A DNA stretch of 64,000 nt from Ravibacter sp964559125 (GCA_964559125.1 CAZLGW010000031.1:5766-69765), one strand, 5' to 3'. Numbered from the stretch's first letter, positions 54,847-63,999 are shown. Notes: generated by a model not told the origin, from the letters alone. Translations and numbers: made by a program.

Positions 54847-54855
54847 TTTTAAATC

Positions 54856-55944
54856 ATGAAAAAAGCCCGCCTTGTCGCATTCCACGGAGCAAACATCCCT
54901 CTGGAGCCTCAATCACATCCGCTACGGACACTTCATCCGGGCGAAATCCTGGTACGGAACCTGTACACTACTCTTTGCGGAAGCGACCTGCATACATTTT
55001 GCGGCATCCGGGAAGAAACCTGTCCTACCGTGCTTGGGCATGAGATCGTAGGAGAAGTAGTGGAGATAGAAGCCGGGCACCCGGGCACCGATCTGCGCGG
55101 CGAAACGTTATATCCCGGCGATACCGTAACCTGGTCTATTTTCTCCAGCGATCCGCTCTCGGTTTATGCCGCGGAAGGCATCCCTCAGAAAGGGGAGCAA
55201 TTGTTCAAATACGGGCACAGTCTCCTGAAGAAAGAGGATGCCTTTCACGGAGGATTGGCGGAATATTGCTACCTGCGGCAGCATACGGCAGTACTTAAAG
55301 TACCGACGTCGATACCCCTACCCGTCGCCGCTACACTGAACTGTGCCGTCGCCACCGTGGCAGGCGCCTTGAGGCTTGCCGGGAACCTCGAAGGAAAAGT
55401 AGTGCTGATCTCGGGAATGGGACTGCTCGGCATGGTCTGTGCAGCTATGTGCAGGGAGGCGGGAGCGAGCTGGATAGGTGCGGCAGACATAAGCGCCGGC
55501 CGCCTGGAAGCTGCACTGCAGTTCGGGGCTGATGAAGCGCTGGATACAAGTGGAGACGGGCAGATGCTCCCGGCAAAACTACGCGGGCAATTCCCTAAAA
55601 AAGGAGCAGATGTGGTGTTTGATATGAGCGGATCGCCGGAAGCCATGGAGGCCGGCCTGGAGGCGCTGGCTATCGGGGGAACTGCAGTCTGGGTAGGCGC
55701 CGTATTCCGCAACAGGAAGCTGCAGATAGACGCGGAAAGAGTAATCCGTCAGTTGATCACCATCCGGGGGCTGCATAATTATAATTTCGACGATTTCCTG
55801 TATGCTCTTGAATTTATGGAACGCAACTACGAAAAATATCCGTTCGACCGTGTAGTGGAAAAGGAATTTCCTCTCGGCGAAGCGCAGGCGGCATTCGAAT
55901 ATGCCGTCAGGCACAAGCCCCTCCGGGTTGGCATCCGCTTATAA
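54856..55944 (+). CDS. Zinc-type alcohol dehydrogenase of phosphonate catabolism (HpnZ-like)
   Basis: A 362-residue medium-chain dehydrogenase. Catalytic zinc residues are visible: C41 and D44 in TTLCGSDLHT, H61-E62 in LGHEIVGEVV. The Rossmann fold is VVLISGMGLLGMVCAAMCREAG, with D in ADISAGRLEAA suggesting NAD. In the lobe loop (SSDPLSVYAAEGIPQKGEQLFKYGH, cited in part) the four structural-zinc cysteines of the superfamily are all missing. I recall this branch as one repeatedly found beside phosphonate genes. It may oxidise a hydroxy-phosphonate to phosphonoacetaldehyde, the substrate of the PhnY at 58581. First gene of the operon. Confidence 0.85.
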   Translation: MKKARLVAFHGANIPLEPQSHPLRTLHPGEILVRNLYTTLCGSDLHTFCGIREETCPTVLGHEIVGEVVEIEAGHPGTDLRGETLYPGDTVTWSIFSSDPLSVYAAEGIPQKGEQLFKYGHSLLKKEDAFHGGLAEYCYLRQHTAVLKVPTSIPLPVAATLNCAVATVAGALRLAGNLEGKVVLISGMGLLGMVCAAMCREAGASWIGAADISAGRLEAALQFGADEALDTSGDGQMLPAKLRGQFPKKGADVVFDMSGSPEAMEAGLEALAIGGTAVWVGAVFRNRKLQIDAERVIRQLITIRGLHNYNFDDFLYALEFMERNYEKYPFDRVVEKEFPLGEAQAAFEYAVRHKPLRVGIRL

Positions 55945-55966
55945 CCCCACCTTATACCTTGCCCTT

Positions 55967-57235
55967 ATGCCCAATACACCTGATCAAACAGCTTTTCGGA
56001 GGGAACAGTGGAAAATGCTGCTGCTCACGATGTTTTGTTACCTGTTTTTCTATACCGGTCGTCATAACTTCGGCTGGGCAGCCGAAGGAATGGGCCAGGA
56101 GCTCGGTCTTACCCGGGAGATGCTTGGCTGGATCAGCTCCGCCATGCTGATAGGATACGCGTTCGGACAGCTGATCAACGGCGGGTTGGCCGACCAGTAT
56201 AGTCCCCGGACCATGATCACACTGGGCGCATTGCTGTCGATAGCCGCAAATTTTGCCATCAGCTTTTCAAGCTCCTATTATCTCATTCTTATCCTCTGGG
56301 GACTGAACGGCTACTTTCAGTCGCTGGCATGGGCGCCGGGCAGCCGGCTGATTTCCAACTGGTGGTCAAAGGAAGAGAGAGGAAAAGCATTTGGTTTCTA
56401 TACCATGGCGGCGGGGAGTTCTTCCGCTATTACTTTTTTATTGTCTATCCTGCTGCTGCAACAGGGTTTGTCCTGGCACGAACTCTTTCGTATACCCGTC
56501 CTGTTTCTCCTGTTTGCGGTACTGATTTTCCGGATCTTCGCGCGAAGCACGCCTTCCGATAAGGGCTATCCGGATCTTTACCAGGAGGAAAAACAAAGAT
56601 CAGACCGGGCAGGATGGACGCAGCGGTATGCCGAAGTGTTCAGACACAGAAAGTTTGTCATTGCTTCGGTAGCCATCGGCTTCCAGAGTATGGCGCGTTA
56701 CGGGCTGATCGTCTGGGTACCCGTTCACTACCTGGGAGGAAATTGGAAGAGCAACCCGGAGTACCTGTGGGTTGCGTTGCTGATGCCGGTAGGAATGTCG
56801 CTGGGTGCAGTATCCTTCGGGGCTTTATCCGACATGCTGTTTAAAGGCAACCGCCCCGCCACAATCCGGATGGGTATGCTCGCAAGCGCACTGATCGCAT
56901 TGGCCATTTATTTCGTACCGGTGCGGAGCCTGATCATCGAAGGGACGCTGATGTTCCTGGCCGGCTTTTGCGTATACGGCCCGCAGGCAAATTTCTGGCC
57001 TATGAGCTCCGACCTGCTGGGAGAACGGTTGGTAGGAAGCGGCATCGGGCTTATGAACATGTGTGCCTACCTGTTTGCCGCTATGGGAGAACCTCTTCTG
57101 GGCAGGGTGATCGATAAAACCCACAACACAGCCTCCATATTCCCTGTTATCGCGGCTATCTGCCTGCTGTGCGCGCTTATCATTTCTTTTGTCCGCTATG
57201 AAAAAGTCCAGGTACGGGATCCCTCTCCCGCCTGA
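55967..57235 (+). CDS. OPA-family MFS transporter, likely phosphonate importer
   Basis: A 422-residue protein with about 12 membrane helices. CYLFFYTGRHNFGWAAEGM matches helix 1 of GlpT/UhpT, where the arginine binds the phosphate group; LINGGLADQYSPRTMITLGA is the MFS loop 2-3 motif and WAPGSRLISNWWSKEERGKAFG is the OPA helix 4-5 signature (with GSR holding a second basic residue). OPA carriers exchange organophosphates for phosphate and are known to accept phosphonates such as fosfomycin. Here it sits 22 bases after the dehydrogenase and before phnA, so uptake of the phosphonate substrate is likely. ATG 55967 is chosen to avoid overlap. Confidence 0.88.
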   Translation: MPNTPDQTAFRREQWKMLLLTMFCYLFFYTGRHNFGWAAEGMGQELGLTREMLGWISSAMLIGYAFGQLINGGLADQYSPRTMITLGALLSIAANFAISFSSSYYLILILWGLNGYFQSLAWAPGSRLISNWWSKEERGKAFGFYTMAAGSSSAITFLLSILLLQQGLSWHELFRIPVLFLLFAVLIFRIFARSTPSDKGYPDLYQEEKQRSDRAGWTQRYAEVFRHRKFVIASVAIGFQSMARYGLIVWVPVHYLGGNWKSNPEYLWVALLMPVGMSLGAVSFGALSDMLFKGNRPATIRMGMLASALIALAIYFVPVRSLIIEGTLMFLAGFCVYGPQANFWPMSSDLLGERLVGSGIGLMNMCAYLFAAMGEPLLGRVIDKTHNTASIFPVIAAICLLCALIISFVRYEKVQVRDPSPA

Positions 57236-57306
57236 TAGCAGTCGGGAGGGTCAAAGAGTAAGTCAGGAGGTTATTTTAGTTTTTAAATCACAATTAAATA
57301 AGTATC

Positions 57307-58548
57307 ATGTCAATAGCAAACCAGCTTTTTTCCGTAAACGACAGAACCTACTCTCCGGTGGCAAAGCCCATTGTAGTGATCTGTATGGACGGTTCAGCAG
57401 ATGAATATTTCAATGAATCACTGGCCCGCGACCGGATGCCTAACCTCAAAAAAATGGTAACGCAGGGATACCGCGGGCTCGTGCGCGGCGCGCTTCCTTC
57501 TTTTACGAATGTCAATAATTCATCCATCGTGACCGGGCTTCCACCGTCGGGGCACGGGATATGCGGCAACTTTTTCTACGACGAAACCAAGGATGAAGAG
57601 GTCATGATGAACAGTGCAGAATATCTCCGGGCCGATACCATCCTGGCAGCAGCAGCCAATGCCGGGAGAAAGGTAGCGGTTGTCACTGCCAAAGAAAAGC
57701 TCCGGGATATACTCTCCCACAAAATGAAGGGAATCGCTTTTTCCGCCGAAAAAGCCGGGCAGGCCCAACAAAGCAGCCACGGGATAGACGGTGTCGAGGA
57801 GATAGTAGGACATCCGGCGCCTCCGATTTACAGCGCCGACGCCAGCCTGTTCGTCCTACGCGCAGGTGTGGCGCTGCTCAGCAAAGGGCTCGCCGATTTC
57901 CTGTACCTGTCGCTTACCGACTATATGCAACATACCTATGCCCCCGATACGGAAGAGTCGCTGGCCTTTTACGAAGCCATCGATGTGGAGCTGGGAAAAC
58001 TGCTGGAGCTCGGCGCCGTCATAGGCGCGACACCCGATCACGGGATGAACGCCAAAGCAGATGCCGAAGGAAATCCGAATGTACTGTTTGTAGAAGAGCT
58101 GCTGGAAGCACGTTTCGGGGAAGGCTTCCGCGTAATCTGCCCTATTACCGACCCCTACGTAAAACACCACGGCGCTTTGGGCTCTTATGTGGCGGTGCAT
58201 ATAAGCCGCAAAGACCTGATAGGAGAAGTAAAGGAATGGCTTGCAGGCCTGCCGGGGATTACCGAAGTGCATGACCGCGCCGCCGCCGTACACCTCCTGG
58301 AGCAGCCCGCCGACCGGATCGGGGACCTCATCGTGCTCTCAGCCAGGGATTACGTGGTTGGCCGCCGACCGCAGTATCACGACCTCTCCGCGCTCGACGG
58401 AACTCTGCGCTCCCACGGAGGTAGGTATGAAGAAATGGTCTCGATGATCATTTCACATCCGCTCAACCCGACCTACCGGATGAAAGCCACCGGTGATCCC
58501 CGTAACTTCGATATTTTTGATTTTACGATCAACGGTACAAACTTATAG
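57307..58548 (+). CDS. phnA: Phosphonoacetate hydrolase
   Basis: A 413-residue alkaline-phosphatase-superfamily enzyme that splits phosphonoacetate to acetate and phosphate. All metal and nucleophile residues of the family can be placed: D28 in CMDGSADEY, T67 in FTNVNNSSIVTG (nucleophile), D205 and H209 in LTDYMQHTYAP, D244-H245 in TPDHGMN, and H370 in RSHGGRYEEM. K129 in TAKEKLR corresponds to the substrate-binding lysine region. It lies between the transporter and PhnY; the ATG at 57307 follows a 71-base gap. Confidence 0.96.
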   Translation: MSIANQLFSVNDRTYSPVAKPIVVICMDGSADEYFNESLARDRMPNLKKMVTQGYRGLVRGALPSFTNVNNSSIVTGLPPSGHGICGNFFYDETKDEEVMMNSAEYLRADTILAAAANAGRKVAVVTAKEKLRDILSHKMKGIAFSAEKAGQAQQSSHGIDGVEEIVGHPAPPIYSADASLFVLRAGVALLSKGLADFLYLSLTDYMQHTYAPDTEESLAFYEAIDVELGKLLELGAVIGATPDHGMNAKADAEGNPNVLFVEELLEARFGEGFRVICPITDPYVKHHGALGSYVAVHISRKDLIGEVKEWLAGLPGITEVHDRAAAVHLLEQPADRIGDLIVLSARDYVVGRRPQYHDLSALDGTLRSHGGRYEEMVSMIISHPLNPTYRMKATGDPRNFDIFDFTINGTNL

Positions 58549-58580
58549 AAACCATCACAAAATCAGGTAATTGACTGCTC

Positions 58581-60002
58581 ATGAATCCCCTGCATACCTC
58601 CGGCTATCTTGCCGGGACCGCCATCCGGTCGGATAAGCTGCTGGAAGTCAGAAACCCGTATAACGGGGCGCTCGTCGGTACTGCCACTCAGGCTGCGCGG
58701 GCCGATACGGAAGAGGCCATCGGGCTGGCGCTCCGGGGCGGCCCGAAACTGTCGCGATACGAGCGGCACAGTATCCTGGAAAAAACACGACTGCTGCTGC
58801 TGGAGCGGAAAGAAGAGTTTGCAAAGATTATTTCTGCCGAATCGGGGCTGGCCATACGCGAAGCACATTATGAAACCGGAAGAGCCCATGATGTACTCCT
58901 GTTTGCAGCGATAGAAACGCTGAAGGACGACGGCCAGATATTTTCCTGCGACATTTCGCCCCAGGGAAAGGCGCGTAAAATTTTCACGGTACGGGAACCG
59001 TTGTCACTCGCAGTATGCATCACGCCATTTAACCACCCCCTCAACCAGGTTGTTCATAAAATAGCCCCTGCCATTGCGGCCGGCACACCGGTGATCCTTA
59101 AGCCTTCCGAAAAAACTCCTCTGACCGCTATTAAGCTCACCGAGCTCCTGTACGAAGCCGGGCTACCTACCTACATGCTCAGCACGTTGCTCGGGCCGAC
59201 CGCCGAGGTAGCCGCGCCCCTTGTAACGGATCCCCGCGTGGAGATCGTCTCATTTACAGGCAGCGTAGCGGTAGGAAAACAGATAGCAGCTACGGCTGGC
59301 TACAAAAAGGTGATCCTGGAACTCGGGGGCAATGACCCCCTCATCATCATGGAAGACGCCGACATGGACAAGGCGGTGCTGCTGGCCGCCGAAGGCTCCT
59401 ACCGAAATAGTGGTCAGCGTTGTACGGCCGTCAAGCGTATCCTTGTGCATGAAAGCCTCAGGGATGTCTTCACAGAAAAACTCGTGGAAAAGACAAGGGA
59501 ATACACCTTCGGAGATCCTTCCGACCCGGAAACACGGGTAGGAACGGTAATCGACGAAGCCTCGGCAATCCACCTGGAGCAGGTCGTACAGAAAGCGGTG
59601 GCACAGGGCGCCCGGGTAGTATACGGCGGGAAGCGCCACGGCGCTGTGATGGAGCCAACGGTAATCGTCGACGTTCCCCGCAATGCAGAAATGGTAGTGC
59701 ATGAGTCTTTCGGCCCGCTGGCACCGGTCATGACCTTCAGTGATATCGACGACGCCATCGCGTTATCCAATTCCACGACCTACGGCTTGTCGTCAGGGGT
59801 TGTCACCCAAAATATGGACTATGCGTTCAGGTTTATCAGGGAACTCAGGGTAGGCACGGTCAATATTAACGAAGTGCCCGGGTACCGGATCGAAAGCTCA
59901 CCGTTCGGAGGCATCAGGGATTCAGGCCTGGGTATCAAGGAAGGAGTTATAGAAGCAATGAAATGCTTCAGTTTTGTAAAGACATTTTCATTGCCCTGGT
60001 GA
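58581..60002 (+). CDS. phnY: Phosphonoacetaldehyde dehydrogenase
   Basis: A 473-residue aldehyde dehydrogenase. Catalytic C281 is in NSGQRCTAVKR, general base E247 in VILELGGNDP, and the oxyanion asparagine N151 in TPFNHPLNQV. FTGSVAVGKQIA is the NAD-binding loop. The histidine next to N151 and the arginine before C281 match the phosphonate-binding pair described for PhnY. It oxidises phosphonoacetaldehyde to phosphonoacetate, the substrate of the PhnA encoded 32 bases upstream. Last gene of the operon; it converges on the response regulator. Confidence 0.93.
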   Translation: MNPLHTSGYLAGTAIRSDKLLEVRNPYNGALVGTATQAARADTEEAIGLALRGGPKLSRYERHSILEKTRLLLLERKEEFAKIISAESGLAIREAHYETGRAHDVLLFAAIETLKDDGQIFSCDISPQGKARKIFTVREPLSLAVCITPFNHPLNQVVHKIAPAIAAGTPVILKPSEKTPLTAIKLTELLYEAGLPTYMLSTLLGPTAEVAAPLVTDPRVEIVSFTGSVAVGKQIAATAGYKKVILELGGNDPLIIMEDADMDKAVLLAAEGSYRNSGQRCTAVKRILVHESLRDVFTEKLVEKTREYTFGDPSDPETRVGTVIDEASAIHLEQVVQKAVAQGARVVYGGKRHGAVMEPTVIVDVPRNAEMVVHESFGPLAPVMTFSDIDDAIALSNSTTYGLSSGVVTQNMDYAFRFIRELRVGTVNINEVPGYRIESSPFGGIRDSGLGIKEGVIEAMKCFSFVKTFSLPW

Positions 60003-60047
60003 TCCCGGCTTAACCAGGTTTTACCATTCTATTGGTATTCAACTGAT

Positions 60048-60698
60048 TCACGCCTTTCCTATAAGACCATGCCCGCGGGCAAAATTAAGAAGGCCGACAG
60101 AAGTATAGATTTCGAGTTTCCTGCAGATATTTCTCCGGTGTGCATTGATCGTAAATTCGCTGACAAACAGCTTTCCGGCGATTTGCCGGCTGGTGAGCCC
60201 TTCGGCTATATAGGTAAGAATTTCCACTTCGCGCGGCGTAATCTGGTATTTTTTAACAAAATCGTCTACCTTCCCGGCGCCCGTTTCTTCTGCAGGGCCT
60301 GCAGCGAAAGGCCCGAACCAGGTCTCTCCACGAGCAACGGCGACGATAGCTTCCTTGATCTCGGACGAAGAGGCGCTTTTCAGCAGGTATCCTTCGGCAC
60401 CCAGCTTTTTTACCTCCTTCACAAACTCGGGCCTGGAATAACTGGTAAAAACGATCACCTTAATCCCCCCGAACATTCTACGAAGCACCCGGATTGCCTC
60501 TTGTCCATCCATTTTAGGCATATTCAGATCCACCAGCACCAAGTCTGCCTGAACAAGGCTCAACGCAGCAATAAGCTCCCGCCCGTTGCTAACTGACCGG
60601 ACAACCTGCACACCCGGAATTTCCTGAATCACCGCCCTTACGCCTTCTACCAGCATCGGGTGGTCGTCTGCAATCACGATTCGCAGTTTATTTTCCAT
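60048..60698 (-). CDS. NarL/FixJ-family response regulator
   Basis: A 216-residue protein. Receiver domain: RIVIADDHPMLVEGV with the acidic pair, phosphorylation site D57 in VLVDLNMPKMDG, and KLGAEGYLLKSASSSEI with the lysine. The C-terminal LuxR helix-turn-helix is ITPREVEILTYIAEGLTSRQ then VSEFTINAHRRNI. Its start (ATG 60698; another ATG at 60704) overlaps the 3' end of the sensor kinase gene, so the pair is co-translated. Targets are unknown; see the palindrome at 63077. Confidence 0.94.
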   Translation of the reverse strand: MENKLRIVIADDHPMLVEGVRAVIQEIPGVQVVRSVSNGRELIAALSLVQADLVLVDLNMPKMDGQEAIRVLRRMFGGIKVIVFTSYSRPEFVKEVKKLGAEGYLLKSASSSEIKEAIVAVARGETWFGPFAAGPAEETGAGKVDDFVKKYQITPREVEILTYIAEGLTSRQIAGKLFVSEFTINAHRRNICRKLEIYTSVGLLNFARGHGLIGKA

Positions 60699-62961
60699 AC
60701 ACATCGGCCTTGCCGGGTTTATATGCTTCAATCACCACCATGGTTCCTCCTTCGGCTCTCCGGCTGATCTCTATCCGCCCGTCCATATAAGCTACCCTCG
60801 ACCGGATGCTGCCGATACCTTGTCCTTCCCTGATGTCCGCATCGCTGATACCGATCCCGTTATCCTCCAGGATCACTGACAACAATCCTTCGTGCTCAAC
60901 CACCTCAAGGGACGCGGCCGTAGCTCCCGAGTGTCGGATCAGGTTATGAAGAAGTTCCTGGATGATCCGGAACACGTTGGTCAGGAAAACGGAAACCTGA
61001 TCGGGCCCACCTTCGAAACCAACGATGACCGCCGACAAATTTATTTTCCCTGATGCGTTAATAATTGCCACCGATTCCTCCAGTGCCTTTTTGAAACCGA
61101 ATTTTTCGAAGGTAAGCGGATTAAGCTGATGACTAAGGTCGCGGATAGTAGCCGAAACGGAAGACAGGATCCCGTGGGTCTTTTCAAGCCTGCCATCGCT
61201 GTAGGCCCCGTGTTCCAGGGCGGACGACACGGACAGGGAAGCCAGGGCCAGCATAGAGTTGACTTCGTCATGCAGCTGCTCCGCGATTTTACGGCGCTCT
61301 TTCTCTTCCGCTTCCAATACGCGCTCGGCCAGCTCGAGGTGTCTTTCTTTTTCAAGGCGCAGCAGCTCGCTCCTATGCAACGCTTCCTCATGCCTGGCGC
61401 GCAGGCTTTTGTTGCGGAGATATAAAACGAGCAAGCCGATCGTAAGCAGCAACGACGTCAATACGACCACATATAGAGCCCTCTCCTGACGAATCTGCCT
61501 CTCCCGGTTCTGCTGCTCATCGTTCAGTTTTTCGATCTGCTGCTCTTTGTCTCTGATCCTTACCCTGGCCAGCACTTCCTGAACAGCCCTGTACCTTACG
61601 AGATTGTTCAGCGAATCCTTGATGTCATAAAATTCGTCTATTGCCCGGGTATAGGCGGGAAAATCCCGCTTCGCTTTATAAAAATCAGCCAGAAACCGGT
61701 AGTAATAATAACCCGTTGCCGAATACTTGCGTGTCTTCGCCAGTTGGTCAAACCGGCCAAGTACTTTTCCGGCTTCCGGAAACTTGCCATTCGCGATCAG
61801 CGCCTGCGCGTAATAAAGCTCTACGGGCAGCACCTGCAGGCCGTGTGAATATCCATGAGGACCTACAAATTTTTTATAATACCGCTCCGCTTTCGCATGA
61901 TCTCCTTCATGAGCAGCGAGAAGACCGGCGGCAATAAAATAGCTGACATAAGGTATCTGCTCTTCCGGCAACCTGAACAACCTCCTGCTTTTATCCAGGA
62001 GCATCCGGGCCGCCTCAAAGTTTTTCCGGCAGGCTTTTATAATAGACAGCTCGGCATAGTAATAGGCGGCCTTCCCCCCTTCAGGGTTAGGCCGGACCAC
62101 CGCATCATGAAAAAGGGTTGCAAACTTGTCGGCATTCTCGAAATCCATCAGCAACAGGTTGAGCTGCATAAGCTGATAATATACACTTGGAGCCGCGCTG
62201 CGGAAGGTAAATGCGGTACGTTCATAGAGCTTGCGCGGATAATGATCCAGCGACGGATCTTTGGCAAGTTCCAGCAATTCTTCAAATTCCTGAACCTGCT
62301 TCAGGGGATTGTGCTGCAGGAAAATATTGGCGTGGTTGTATCTCGCCGTGAAAAGCGCATTTTTGTCTTTCAGGTCCGATGCCAGGGAGATGGCCTTCGT
62401 CAGGTAGCTGCGCATGGCTGCCGTGTCGGCCATATCGGACATGGCTTTGAACGTATAAATAAATGAAAGGTTCTCATGGTCACGGGCACGTATACAGGCA
62501 CTTTCTCCCAGCCCGGTATATTTTAGCATCGAATCCGGCCGTTCCCATTCGCCATAAAGCAAGACCGTACCGACCAGGGCTTCCCGGAACAGTACCGAGG
62601 TATCCGGGGCATTCTGCCTCGCCTGCCGGTACAGCTCTTCCGCCTCCTCAAAAAAGTGGTAAGACGCTTTCGCGCGCGACCAACCCATCAACAGGATATG
62701 TATCCATTGTTTATTGCCCGTTTTCCGTACCAGGGGCACGTAATCAGCCAGGATTTCGTAGCTCAACCCAATATGATCCTTCGCAACATCCTGGACCAGG
62801 TCGCATACTTCCCTAAATGTTTCGTCGGTAACAGCCTGCTTTTTCAGCTTTTGCCAGGCTGCAAGAGCCTCTGCTTCGGTATAGCCTTTTTCCCCGGCTG
62901 CCGGAAAACACCACAGGGCCAGCGCGAATGCTAAAAAGGGGCGTAATATACTGACTTTCAT
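60688..62961 (-). CDS. Hybrid TPR-sensor histidine kinase (HisKA_3 type)
   Basis: A 757-residue protein. After a signal peptide (FLAFALALWCFPAAGEKG), residues about 30-480 form a helical, TPR-like periplasmic region. One membrane helix is at 495-517, then a coiled coil (RSELLRLEKERHLELAERV). The HisKA_3 box is ERRKIAEQLHDEVNSML with phosphorylated H564. The ATPase domain has FRIIQELLHNLIRHSGA (N box), LEDNGIGIS (G1) and GQGIGSIRSRV (G2). It senses an unknown signal and phosphorylates the response regulator encoded just downstream. TPR-sensor kinases of this build are common in Bacteroidota. Confidence 0.93.
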   Translation of the reverse strand: MKVSILRPFLAFALALWCFPAAGEKGYTEAEALAAWQKLKKQAVTDETFREVCDLVQDVAKDHIGLSYEILADYVPLVRKTGNKQWIHILLMGWSRAKASYHFFEEAEELYRQARQNAPDTSVLFREALVGTVLLYGEWERPDSMLKYTGLGESACIRARDHENLSFIYTFKAMSDMADTAAMRSYLTKAISLASDLKDKNALFTARYNHANIFLQHNPLKQVQEFEELLELAKDPSLDHYPRKLYERTAFTFRSAAPSVYYQLMQLNLLLMDFENADKFATLFHDAVVRPNPEGGKAAYYYAELSIIKACRKNFEAARMLLDKSRRLFRLPEEQIPYVSYFIAAGLLAAHEGDHAKAERYYKKFVGPHGYSHGLQVLPVELYYAQALIANGKFPEAGKVLGRFDQLAKTRKYSATGYYYYRFLADFYKAKRDFPAYTRAIDEFYDIKDSLNNLVRYRAVQEVLARVRIRDKEQQIEKLNDEQQNRERQIRQERALYVVVLTSLLLTIGLLVLYLRNKSLRARHEEALHRSELLRLEKERHLELAERVLEAEEKERRKIAEQLHDEVNSMLALASLSVSSALEHGAYSDGRLEKTHGILSSVSATIRDLSHQLNPLTFEKFGFKKALEESVAIINASGKINLSAVIVGFEGGPDQVSVFLTNVFRIIQELLHNLIRHSGATAASLEVVEHEGLLSVILEDNGIGISDADIREGQGIGSIRSRVAYMDGRIEISRRAEGGTMVVIEAYKPGKADVYGK

Positions 62962-63076
62962 AACATAAGGGCCTGGACATAAAAGGGTTCTGCTTCTGCG
63001 AATTTACGCGAAAACCACTGTCAATCTTCACCCCCGAAGGGAATAATGTCCGTTGGGTGCGCAGGTTGTCTGTGAA

Positions 63077-63096
63077 AATAGTTACGACTAACTATT
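63077..63096. promoter_or_regulatory. Palindrome between divergent kinase and barrel genes
   Basis: AATAGTTA (63077-63084) and TAACTATT (63089-63096) are a perfect 8-bp inverted repeat with a 4-base spacer. It lies about midway in the 192-base region between the divergent kinase and beta-barrel genes, a likely binding site for the NarL-type regulator. Confidence 0.5.
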
Positions 63097-63153
63097 GGCG
63101 TACAAAACCGGGATAGGGAAATTTGTAAGGTTCGCTCCCAAACGATTCCTGTT

Positions 63154-63999
63154 ATGAAAACCATGGTCCGCCTCTTCCTGCTTTTAATCGGGCTGTCACC
63201 TGTCACCGGATGGGGTCAACCTGGCCCCGATATCCCCTCACGCCCTCCCACCTATCTCGACCACAAGATCAACGCCTTCCTGCAGGCCTCGATCGATCTC
63301 GCACGACAGAGGCTCTCCGGACCTTCCTACGAATATACCCCGGGGTTGCAGGATCTTCGGAACCATCCGGCCGATGTATTGGTCATGAATGTGGCGTTGA
63401 AATACGATAATCAACGCCTGATCGACCAGATGATCAACTATTATAAAGGTAAGAACGCCGCTTACCATTCCCCGCAGCCGCCCGATCCGGCCAGGTTACT
63501 TGCATCTGCCGACAGCCGGCCGGGCCTGGAAGCAACTGCCGGTAAGACGTCTTTTCTCAGCCACCTCAGCCTGCTTTACGGAGTGCAGCTTATAGGCAAA
63601 GGAGGTAAGCAGAAATACAGCGATGGATATTTCCTCGCCCGGATGCTCTACCTTGAGCCGATCGTCTCGGTATTGTATAATCACGACCTGCCCGATAGCA
63701 AGGGCCGCCTCTATGGCGGGCCGGGCCTCTACCTGGGCTACGGGCTGTTCGGCAGGCTGCATGATAAGGGTACAGGCTTCGATTATTCGTATGCGGCTTT
63801 TGATAAAAATATGGGTTTCAGCCGTTTTGATGCCGGTCTCAGCCTGACCGCGGGTTATCGCCTCGCGCGGGGCTTAGGGGTCAATCTTTCCTATGAGTTG
63901 GGAATGGCTAACGTCGACCCGGGCCGCGGCAAAGATAAAACCAGGAACCGGGTACTCAGCATCAACCTGGACTACCCGTTGACAGCCTTGAGCAGGTAA
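63154..63999 (+). CDS. Exported outer-membrane beta-barrel-like protein
   Basis: A 281-residue protein with signal peptide (cut near TGWGQP). The N-terminal third is helical (LDHKINAFLQASIDLARQRL). From about residue 130 the alternating hydrophobic strands with aromatic girdle (SLLYGVQLIGKGGKQ, LYLEPIVSVLYNH, LYGGPGLYLGYGLFG, LGVNLSYELGMANV, VLSINLDYPLTAL) fit a small outer-membrane barrel of the PorT type. I do not recognise a precise family. It diverges from the sensor kinase and may be controlled by it. The gene is complete, with its stop at 63997-63999. Confidence 0.75.
   Translation: MKTMVRLFLLLIGLSPVTGWGQPGPDIPSRPPTYLDHKINAFLQASIDLARQRLSGPSYEYTPGLQDLRNHPADVLVMNVALKYDNQRLIDQMINYYKGKNAAYHSPQPPDPARLLASADSRPGLEATAGKTSFLSHLSLLYGVQLIGKGGKQKYSDGYFLARMLYLEPIVSVLYNHDLPDSKGRLYGGPGLYLGYGLFGRLHDKGTGFDYSYAAFDKNMGFSRFDAGLSLTAGYRLARGLGVNLSYELGMANVDPGRGKDKTRNRVLSINLDYPLTALSR

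Noticed and set aside
57222..57256. Inverted repeat CTCCCG...CGGGAG at the end of the transporter gene as an operon-internal terminator
   Set aside because: It has no T tract, spans the stop codon, and the phosphonate genes clearly belong together. At most it could tune mRNA stability.
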